NCBI GenBank assembly: GCA_002430405.1
Contig: DJBM01000126.1
Location: 8,340-18,762 of the forward strand
Source: Actinobacteria bacterium UBA5976
GTDB taxonomy: Bacteria; Actinomycetota; Actinomycetes; S36-B12; UBA5976
Direction of reading: 5' to 3'
DNA length: 10,423 nt
Shown: positions 6,194-10,423 of the stretch, in pieces
Position numbering within the stretch: the stretch's first letter is position 1
Layout of the letters: each line of letters starts with the position of its first letter
Translations under genes and position numbers: made by a program
Notes under the pieces: generated by a model
Told to the model about the DNA's origin: nothing
Database searches by the model: none
What the model saw: the letters and a program-made list of their open reading frames with translations, nothing else

Positions 6194-6222
6194 CGACGCG
6201 GTATCCATAAGGACCTACGTCG
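6194..6222 (-). promoter_or_regulatory. Irregular hairpin between rpsN and rpsH
   Basis: In the minus-strand RNA, CGACG (6222-6218) pairs with CGUCG (6198-6194). Inside that, GGU-CC pairs with GG-AU-ACC around a UUAU loop, leaving a two-base AU bulge and a small UA/G internal loop. It fills half of the 55-base rpsN-rpsH spacer and ends just before the AAGGG ribosome site of rpsH. An irregular stem with bulged bases next to the S8 gene is suggestive of S8 or other protein binding, but I could not match it to the S8 consensus. A chance fold is possible. Confidence 0.35.
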
Positions 6223-6231
6223 TTGTTGTTG

Positions 6232-6417
6232 TTACCAAGAACTCTTGGTGATACCTGGAAGTTCGCCGGCATGTGCCATTTCACGGAAACAAATTCGGCA
6301 AAGGCCGAACTTACGGTAAACCGAATGTGGCCGCCCGCAACGCTGGCAACGGGTGTAACCACGAACTTTGAACTTCGGGGTTTCGTTAGCTTTATTCCTA
6401 AGACCGGTTTTCGCCAT
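6232..6417 (-). CDS. rpsN: Small-subunit ribosomal protein S14, zinc-binding type (uS14, type Z)
   Basis: S14 binds the 16S rRNA 3' domain in the 30S head. This is the short, 61-residue, zinc-ribbon form. The four zinc ligands are visible as C24-x2-C27 and C40-x2-C43, within RGYTRCQRCGRPHSVYRKFG and LCRICFREMA, and the protein ends GELPGITKSSW. It begins MAKTGLRNKANETPKFKVRG. The ATG is well served by AGGAGG at 8-base spacing. Zinc-type S14 encoded in the spc cluster is usual in Actinobacteria and Firmicutes; a zinc-free paralogue, if any, would be elsewhere in the genome. A 55-base structured spacer follows before rpsH. Confidence 0.98.
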   Translation of the reverse strand: MAKTGLRNKANETPKFKVRGYTRCQRCGRPHSVYRKFGLCRICFREMAHAGELPGITKSSW

Positions 6418-6420
6418 GAC

Positions 6421-6984
6421 TTAAGCCTCCTTGAATGGGAAGCCCAGGAGCTTAAGTAGCGCCCGGCCTTCAGCATCGTTAGCAGCAGTTGTAACCAGTG
6501 TGATATCCATACCACGCTGACGATCTACTGAGTCTGGATTGATTTCGTGGAACATAACTTGCTCGGTTAGACCGAAGGTGTAGTTACCATTTCCATCAAA
6601 CTGCTTTGGTGATAGACCACGGAAGTCGCGGATACGTGGCAGAGCCAGTGTCAGCAAACGATCTAGGAATTCCCACATGCGATCGCCACGAAGTGTGACG
6701 TGCGCACCAATTGGCATGCCTTCACGCAGTTTGAACTGCGCAATAGATAGGCGGGCTTTGGTGACCTGTGGCTTTTGACCTGTGATCGCAGTGAGATCGC
6801 GGATTGCGCCTTCGATCAATTTTGAGTCACGCGCTGCTTCGCCAACACCCATGTTCACAACGATCTTTGTCAGACCAGGAACTTGCATAGCGTTAGCGAA
6901 GGAAAATTCGGACTTGAGCGCAGGAACAATTTCCTCACGGTAAGTCGTCTTTAAGCGAGGCGATACTTTGACATCAGTAGCCAT
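6421..6984 (-). CDS. rplE: Large-subunit ribosomal protein L5 (uL5)
   Basis: L5 binds 5S rRNA and forms the central protuberance and part of an intersubunit bridge. The 187-residue length matches actinobacterial L5. The signature VPGLTKIVVNMGVGEA is at residues 35-50, followed by ITGQKPQVTKARLSIAQFK and LREGMPIGAHVTLRG (86-100), then LPRIRDFRGLSPKQFDGNGN and the C-terminal GMDITLVTTAANDAEGRALL. The ATG overlaps the rplX stop. The ribosome site of rpsN (AGGAGG) is within the last codons of this gene, three bases before the rpsN ATG once the stop is passed. Confidence 0.98.
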   Translation of the reverse strand: MATDVKVSPRLKTTYREEIVPALKSEFSFANAMQVPGLTKIVVNMGVGEAARDSKLIEGAIRDLTAITGQKPQVTKARLSIAQFKLREGMPIGAHVTLRGDRMWEFLDRLLTLALPRIRDFRGLSPKQFDGNGNYTFGLTEQVMFHEINPDSVDRQRGMDITLVTTAANDAEGRALLKLLGFPFKEA

Positions 6985-7331
6985 TAGATGTCCTTTCCAG
7001 TTGCACGGGCAACACGAACGCCGCGGGAGCCTTCGTAAGTTGTGCCGTCGGTACGAGTCTTAGTTACTGTGTCGCGACGGGCGCCAACTTTAGATGGCTT
7101 TCCATCTACGAGAAGCTGAACATTTGAAACATGAATTGGAGCTTCAATAGTTTCGATGCCGCCAACGACCACGCCACGAGTTGTCTGTTCTTTACGAACG
7201 TGACGCTTCATGCGATTAACGCCCTCGACGATAACTTTGTTGCGCTCTTCAAATACTGCAAGGACGGTTCCCTTGGAACCCTTGTCTTTGCCAGCGATTA
7301 CCAATACTTCATCACCTGTTTTGATTTTCAT
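6984..7331 (-). CDS. rplX: Large-subunit ribosomal protein L24 (uL24)
   Basis: L24 initiates 50S assembly by binding the 5' domain of 23S rRNA. The protein has 115 residues and opens with a KOW motif (KIKTGDEVLVIAGKDKGSKG, residues 2-21) followed by VLAVFEERNKVIVEGVNRMKRHV. The middle reads GGIETIEAPIHVSNVQLL, also typical. The C-terminal half (DGKPSKVGARRDTVTKTRTD and onward) is somewhat longer and more basic than in E. coli L24, as is common in Actinobacteria. Both ends are fused to neighbours by TAATG overlaps (rplN before, rplE after). Because the rplX-rplE junction has no spacer, it has no room for an intergenic S8 target like the one E. coli has at this junction. Confidence 0.97.
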   Translation of the reverse strand: MKIKTGDEVLVIAGKDKGSKGTVLAVFEERNKVIVEGVNRMKRHVRKEQTTRGVVVGGIETIEAPIHVSNVQLLVDGKPSKVGARRDTVTKTRTDGTTYEGSRGVRVARATGKDI

Positions 7332-7699
7332 TACAAAACCTCCGGTGCAAGCGAAATAATTTTCATGAACTTCTTATCGCGAAGTTCACGACCAACTGGT
7401 CCAAAGATACGAGTGCCACGAGGTTCGCCATCAGCCTTAAGAATGACTGCGGCGTTCTCATCGAAGCGAATGTAGGAACCATCTGGACGGCGGCGCTCCT
7501 TTTTGGTGCGCACGATTACCGCCTTGATGACGTCGCCTTTTTTGACGTTGCCACCAGGGATAGCGTCCTTGACCGTACCGACGACAACATCGCCAATACC
7601 TGCATAACGACGGCCGGAACCACCGAGAACACGGATAACCAAGATTTCCTTGGCACCTGTGTTGTCAGCGACTCTTAGTCGAGACTCTTGTTGAATCAC
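7331..7699 (-). CDS. rplN: Large-subunit ribosomal protein L14 (uL14), GTG start
   Basis: L14 forms part of the subunit interface and contacts 16S helix 14. The 122-residue length is exact for the family. It starts MIQQESRLRVADNTGAKE (canonical) and includes VIRVLGGSGRRYAGIGD, VKKGDVIKAVIVRTKK, and the end RELRDKKFMKIISLAPEVL. The start codon is GTG (7697-7699), preceded by AGGG about seven bases upstream; no ATG fits the conserved N-terminus. The TAA stop overlaps the rplX ATG by one base (TAATG). It is the usual first gene of the spc operon, but no promoter is obvious in the 15-base spacer before it. Confidence 0.98.
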   Translation of the reverse strand: MIQQESRLRVADNTGAKEILVIRVLGGSGRRYAGIGDVVVGTVKDAIPGGNVKKGDVIKAVIVRTKKERRRPDGSYIRFDENAAVILKADGEPRGTRIFGPVGRELRDKKFMKIISLAPEVL

Positions 7700-7714
7700 T
7701 TTTGATCCCTACCC

Positions 7715-7978
7715 TTACTTAGCTTTCTCGAGGATCTCAACCATGCGCCAGCGCTTTGTAGCGCTGAGTGGTCGAGTCTCCATCAACAGAACACGATCAC
7801 CAATGCCAGCGGCATTGTTCTCGTCATGTGCTTTTAGCTTGTTTGTGCGACGCACAACCTTGCCATAAAGCGGATGCTTAAAGCGATCTTCAACTGCAAC
7901 GACAATTGTCTTATTCATCTTGTCGCTAACAACTAAACCTTCACGAACCTTGCGGTCGCCGCGCTCTACGTCGCTCAT
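7715..7978 (-). CDS. rpsQ: Small-subunit ribosomal protein S17 (uS17)
   Basis: S17 is an OB-fold primary binder of the 16S rRNA 5' domain. The 87-residue protein has a short charged N-terminus, then the family core VSDKMNKTIVVAVEDRFKHP (17-36), YGKVVRRTNKLKAHDE (38-53), and the signature GDRVLLMETRPLSATKRWR (60-78). It is usually the last gene of the S10 operon. Here rplN follows after only 15 bases with no terminator-like structure, so the S10 and spc parts appear joined. Confidence 0.98.
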   Translation of the reverse strand: MSDVERGDRKVREGLVVSDKMNKTIVVAVEDRFKHPLYGKVVRRTNKLKAHDENNAAGIGDRVLLMETRPLSATKRWRMVEILEKAK

Positions 7979-8208
7979 GCTGCACCCTCATTGTTTTCAA
8001 CCGGAGTGATACCTAATTCGCGTTCCCGCATCACGGTGTACACGCGTGCAATTTCCTTGCGGACTGCAGGCAGACGGCCATGGCTCTCCAGCTGACCGGT
8101 GGCAGACTGGAATCGTAGGTTAAATAGTTCTTCTTTGGCTTCGCGCAATTTTGAAATCAATTCATCATTGGCAAGACCGCGTAAGTCAGCTGTGTTTTTA
8201 ATAGGCAT
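7975..8208 (-). CDS. rpmC: Large-subunit ribosomal protein L29 (uL29)
   Basis: L29 is a small two-helix protein beside the exit tunnel that helps dock signal recognition particle and trigger factor. I take the ATG at 8206-8208 as start, giving 77 residues beginning MPIKNTADLRGLANDEL. A longer in-frame reading from 8238 would add ten residues (MPHRCARGDL) that overlap rplP and look unlike L29. The core motif LISKLREAKEELFNLRFQSATGQL is split across residues 17-40, followed by the second helix RLPAVRKEIARVYTVMRERE. The short acidic tail (ENNEGAA) is typical of high-level variation at this end. The start overlaps the rplP stop (TAATG) and the TGA stop overlaps the rpsQ start by four bases (ATGA). 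Confidence 0.97.
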   Translation of the reverse strand: MPIKNTADLRGLANDELISKLREAKEELFNLRFQSATGQLESHGRLPAVRKEIARVYTVMRERELGITPVENNEGAA

Positions 8209-8621
8209 TAGATCTCCTCGCGCGCAACGATGCGGCACTTCATTGGCAATTTATGCATTGCGCGAGTAAGTGCTTCGTGCGCGACCTTCTCGCTAGGGAA
8301 AGCAATTTCAAACATGATTCGACCTGGCTTGACGTTTGCTACCCACCATTCAGGTGAACCTTTACCAGAACCCATTCGAGTTTCAGCAGGCTTCTTAGTG
8401 ATAGGGCGATCCGGATATATGTTGATCCAAACTTTTCCACCACGACGAATGTGACGAGTCATTGCAATACGAGCCGACTCGATTTGACGGTTAGTAACGT
8501 ATGCCGGCTCCATTGCCTGCAGACCCCACTGGCCAAAAGTTACTGCGTTACCACCCTTTGATGCGCCGTGGCGATCTGGGTGATGCTGCTTACGGTGCTT
8601 AACGCGACGCGGAATTAACAT
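8208..8621 (-). CDS. rplP: Large-subunit ribosomal protein L16 (uL16)
   Basis: L16 is a late-assembly 50S protein at the A site that helps position the tRNA acceptor arm. The 137-residue length is typical. It begins MLIPRRVKHRKQHHPDR, with family motifs FGQWGLQAMEP (29-39), TRHIRRGGKVWI (55-66), and the conserved TRMGSGKG (81-88) followed by PEWWVANVKPGRIMFE. Arg82 in TRMGSGKG aligns with the arginine that is hydroxylated in E. coli L16; whether it is modified here is unknown. The ATG is served by AAGGAG located in the rpsC 3' end. The TAA stop overlaps the rpmC ATG by one base (TAATG), which suggests translational coupling. Confidence 0.98.
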   Translation of the reverse strand: MLIPRRVKHRKQHHPDRHGASKGGNAVTFGQWGLQAMEPAYVTNRQIESARIAMTRHIRRGGKVWINIYPDRPITKKPAETRMGSGKGSPEWWVANVKPGRIMFEIAFPSEKVAHEALTRAMHKLPMKCRIVAREEI

Positions 8622-8623
8622 GC

Positions 8624-9427
8624 TTATGCTCCTTCTACTACGACAGGAGCTTCGGCTACTGCAACAGCTGCGGGTGCTTGCGTTACTGGAGCTTCAGTTG
8701 CCCCGCCAGTGCGCGGTGTGCGAGTTGCTGGTCGGCTAGCCGGACGAGCGCGCGCAGCAGCTGCTGCCTGTTCGCGTTCGCTGCGGGTTCCAAGAGCGTC
8801 GCCCTTGTAAATCCATACCTTTACGCCGATGCGACCAAAAGTTGTGCGAGCTTCGTAGAAACCGTAATCAATGTCTGCCCGAAGTGTGTGCAATGGCACA
8901 CGACCTTCGCGGTAGAACTCCCGACGTGACATTTCAGCGCCACCAAGACGACCGGAAACCTGAATTCGAATTCCCTTTGCGCCACCCTTAAGTGCTGACT
9001 GCATAGCCTTCTTCATCGCACGTCGAAACGAAACGCGACTTGAAAGTTGCTCTGCAACACCTTGCGCAACAAGTTGTGCTTCGATTTCTGGATGCTTTAC
9101 TTCCAAAACGTTTAGCTGCACTTGCTTGCCAGTTAAGTTTTCTAGCTTGGTGCGAATGATGTCTGCCTCTTGGCCACGACGACCAATAACAATTCCCGGA
9201 CGGGCTGTGTGAATATCGACGCGAACTCGATCACGAGTTCGTTCAATTTCAACCCGAGCTATTCCAGCGCGTTCCATGCCTTCAGTCATCAACTTGCGAA
9301 TTTTTACATCTTCGGCAACGTAGTCGCGGTAGCGCTCGCCAACTTTCGATGAATCTGCAAACCACTTTGAGCGGTAATCAGTTGTGATGCCGAGGCGGAA
9401 GCCATACGGATTAATTTTCTGACCCAT
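8624..9427 (-). CDS. rpsC: Small-subunit ribosomal protein S3 (uS3)
   Basis: S3 lies at the mRNA entry channel of the 30S subunit and contributes to helicase activity on structured mRNA. The protein has 267 residues. It begins MGQKINPYGFRLGI (canonical) and has a type II KH domain around residues 40-110 with the GRRG loop at 82-85. The S3 C-terminal domain runs to about residue 210 and includes the signature GRLGGAEMSRREFYREGRVP. Residues 215-267 form an Ala/Pro/Arg-rich low-complexity tail (AAAAARARPASRPATRTPRT, then an acidic A/V/P-rich end). Such tails are common in actinobacterial S3 and are likely disordered. The ribosome site of rplP (AAGGAG) lies inside the end of this gene. Confidence 0.98.
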   Translation of the reverse strand: MGQKINPYGFRLGITTDYRSKWFADSSKVGERYRDYVAEDVKIRKLMTEGMERAGIARVEIERTRDRVRVDIHTARPGIVIGRRGQEADIIRTKLENLTGKQVQLNVLEVKHPEIEAQLVAQGVAEQLSSRVSFRRAMKKAMQSALKGGAKGIRIQVSGRLGGAEMSRREFYREGRVPLHTLRADIDYGFYEARTTFGRIGVKVWIYKGDALGTRSEREQAAAAARARPASRPATRTPRTGGATEAPVTQAPAAVAVAEAPVVVEGA

Positions 9428-9432
9428 TAGGA

Positions 9433-9801
9433 CTATCCCTTCTTCTGGGAGTCAACGGACTCAACGACTACAGTGATGTGGCTAGTGCGCTTCAAGATCT
9501 GGCTTGCCCGACCCTGCGCACGTGGACGAAAACGCTTCATTGTTGGACCTTCGTCAATAAAGGCCTGAGTGATTACAAGTGTGCGTGGATCCAAGTTGTA
9601 GTTGTTTGTTGCGTTAGCAATCGCACTGCCAACAACTTTGCCAATTGGTTCACTTGCAGCTTGCGGCGCAAAGCGAAGTAGTGTCTGTGCTTCTTGCGCG
9701 TTCATGCCACGGATCATGTCGATTACTCGACGAGCCTTCTGCGGAGTTACGCGTACGAAGCGAGCTTGCGCCCGCGCCGAGTTAGTTGTTAAAGCTTCCA
9801 T
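9433..9801 (-). CDS. rplV: Large-subunit ribosomal protein L22 (uL22)
   Basis: L22 binds 23S rRNA and its long beta-hairpin lines the polypeptide exit tunnel; changes in that loop are known to give macrolide resistance in other bacteria. The 122-residue protein has the family core ARFVRVTPQKARRVIDMIRG (13-32) and the hairpin region around residues 83-97 (DEGPTMKRFRPRAQG), followed by SQILKRTSHITVVV. There are two adjacent possible starts, GTG at 9804 and ATG at 9801. I chose the ATG because the upstream AGGGA lies about five bases before it but only two bases before the GTG. The difference is one residue. No resistance-type deletion is evident in the hairpin by eye. The gap to rpsC is five bases. 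Confidence 0.97.
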   Translation of the reverse strand: MEALTTNSARAQARFVRVTPQKARRVIDMIRGMNAQEAQTLLRFAPQAASEPIGKVVGSAIANATNNYNLDPRTLVITQAFIDEGPTMKRFRPRAQGRASQILKRTSHITVVVESVDSQKKG

Positions 9802-9809
9802 CACTGTCC

Positions 9810-10091
9810 CTACTTACGCTTTGCTTTGCGATCGTCCTTCACGTGACCCTTGAAGGTACGTGTTGGTGCGAATTCACCGAGCTTGTGGCCAACCATGTCT
9901 TCAGTTACGAAAACTGGAACATGCTTGCGTCCGTCATGTACGGCCAAAGTGTGGCCGAGCATTACTGGAGAAATTACGGATCGGCGTGACCAGGTTTTGA
10001 TCACGTTCTTGGTTCCCTTTTCATTTTGAGCATCAACCTTCTTGAGAAGGTGTCCGTCAATGAATGGACCTTTTTTCAGGCTACGTGGCAT
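9810..10091 (-). CDS. rpsS: Small-subunit ribosomal protein S19 (uS19)
   Basis: S19 sits in the head of the 30S subunit, forms a complex with S13, and binds the 3' domain of 16S rRNA. The protein has 93 residues, the usual length. It starts MPRSLKKGPFIDGHLLKK, the family N-terminus, and carries the signature around residues 35-80 (SRRSVISPVMLGHTLAVHDG, then GHKLGEFAPTRTFKGH), followed by a basic tail. The ATG is preceded by AGGAG at 8-base spacing, and the rplB stop codon overlaps that ribosome site. The TAG stop is followed 8 bases later by the preferred rplV start. No anomaly is visible. Confidence 0.98.
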   Translation of the reverse strand: MPRSLKKGPFIDGHLLKKVDAQNEKGTKNVIKTWSRRSVISPVMLGHTLAVHDGRKHVPVFVTEDMVGHKLGEFAPTRTFKGHVKDDRKAKRK

Positions 10092-10102
10092 ATCAATAAC
10101 TC

Positions 10103-10423
10103 CTAGCGCTTCTTGCCGGTCTTGCGGCGGCGGACGATCATCTTGTCGCTGGCCTTATTGGCACTTCGGGTACGACCTTCTGCTTTACCGTTTGGATTCA
10201 CTGGGTGACGTCCACCGGAAGTCTTACCTTCACCACCACCATGTGGGTGATCGACAGGGTTCATAGCAACACCACGGACAGTTGGGCGCTTGCCTTTCCA
10301 GCGCATACGCCCGGCCTTACCCCAGTTGATGTTGGATTGTTCGGCGTTACCAACTTCGCCAATGGTCGCGCGGCAGCGCGCATCAACGTTGCGGATTTCG
10401 CCAGATGGCATACGAAGTTGTGC
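10103..10423 (-). CDS. rplB: Large-subunit ribosomal protein L2 (uL2), partial: C-terminal end
   Basis: L2 is a primary 23S rRNA-binding protein needed for subunit association and for peptidyl-transferase centre assembly. Only the last 106 codons plus a TAG stop are in the window; the gene continues past the right edge. The reading frame is open to the edge (the first residues read AQLRMPSGEIRN), so the Met at 10409-10411 is internal and not a start. Visible family signatures are RATIGEVGNAEQ, the highly conserved MNPVDHPHGGGEG loop that approaches the peptidyl-transferase centre and includes its invariant His, and the basic tail RRRKTGKKR. The TAG stop forms part of the Shine-Dalgarno sequence of rpsS, so the two genes are tightly linked (11-base gap). 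Identity is essentially certain. In related operons rplW, rplD, rplC and rpsJ lie upstream, outside this window. Confidence 0.98.
   Translation of the reverse strand, partial: AQLRMPSGEIRNVDARCRATIGEVGNAEQSNINWGKAGRMRWKGKRPTVRGVAMNPVDHPHGGGEGKTSGGRHPVNPNGKAEGRTRSANKASDKMIVRRRKTGKKR

Noticed and set aside
6220..6231. Short AAC/GTT tandem repeat (about four units) after the rpsN stop.
   Set aside because: Too short to call a repeat element; likely part of an unpaired linker next to the hairpin.
6177..6515. Open frame extending rpsH upstream by 113 codons, which could suggest an S8 fusion protein.
   Set aside because: The extension lies over rpsN and the end of rplE in another frame, has no S8-like sequence, and a well-placed ribosome site and ATG exist at 6176 giving the standard 132 residues.
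7131..7475. 114-codon plus-strand open frame.
   Set aside because: Antisense to rplX and rplN, no ribosome site or family resemblance; a shadow of conserved genes.
8209..8238. Ten-residue N-terminal extension of rpmC.
   Set aside because: It overlaps the end of rplP and has no L29 similarity; the TAATG junction gives the conserved MPIKN start.
1..10423. A novel defence, biosynthetic or mobile system in the window.
   Set aside because: Every sizeable coding region is a conserved housekeeping gene in the standard superoperon order; only the spacers hold unexplained structure.

Overview
This window is an uninterrupted stretch of the conserved bacterial S10-spc-alpha ribosomal protein superoperon, read entirely on the minus strand, so transcription runs from the right edge to the left edge. 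It holds 23 protein genes: 21 complete, plus the C-terminal part of rplB at the right edge and the N-terminal part of rpsM at the left edge. There is no mobile element, CRISPR array, tRNA, rRNA or defence gene. No gene-free stretch exceeds 171 bp.

Layout in order of transcription. The S10-operon part is rplB (partial), rpsS, rplV, rpsC, rplP, rpmC, rpsQ (10423 to 7715). The spc part is rplN, rplX, rplE, rpsN, rpsH, rplF, rplR, rpsE, rpmD, rplO (7699 to 3570). After a 74-bp spacer with a long perfect hairpin come secY, adk and map (3495 to 806). A 171-bp spacer follows, then infA and rpmJ (634 to 285). A 114-bp structured spacer then precedes rpsM, the first gene of the alpha operon.

The order secY-adk-map-infA-rpmJ-rpsM is shared by Actinobacteria and Firmicutes. 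Several traits point to an actinobacterium: a short adenylate kinase with no zinc-binding LID insertion, a zinc-type S14, an Ala/Pro-rich C-terminal tail on S3, a charged N-terminal extension on S5, and actinobacterial-looking L24, L5 and IF-1. Base composition looks moderate rather than GC-rich, so a streamlined low-GC lineage such as the freshwater acI group (Nanopelagicales) is a reasonable inference, but it is not proved. Very tight packing fits this: one-base TAATG overlaps occur at five junctions and an ATGA overlap at one.

The genes build the ribosome (large subunit: L2, L22, L16, L29, L14, L24, L5, L6, L18, L30, L15, L36; small subunit: S19, S3, S17, S14, S8, S5, S13). They also start translation (IF-1), insert proteins into the membrane (SecY), balance adenine nucleotides (Adk) and trim N-terminal methionine (Map).

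The coding content is ordinary. The interesting signals are in the few spacers. (1) The leader before rpsM can form a hairpin whose whole six-base loop is complementary to a site just upstream of the Shine-Dalgarno sequence. This is a potential pseudoknot, analogous in position to the S4-regulated alpha-operon leader of E. coli. (2) A 17-bp perfect stem lies between rplO and secY, with a shorter mutually exclusive hairpin, resembling an attenuator. (3) An irregular hairpin sits between rpsN and rpsH. All were found by eye and none is validated.
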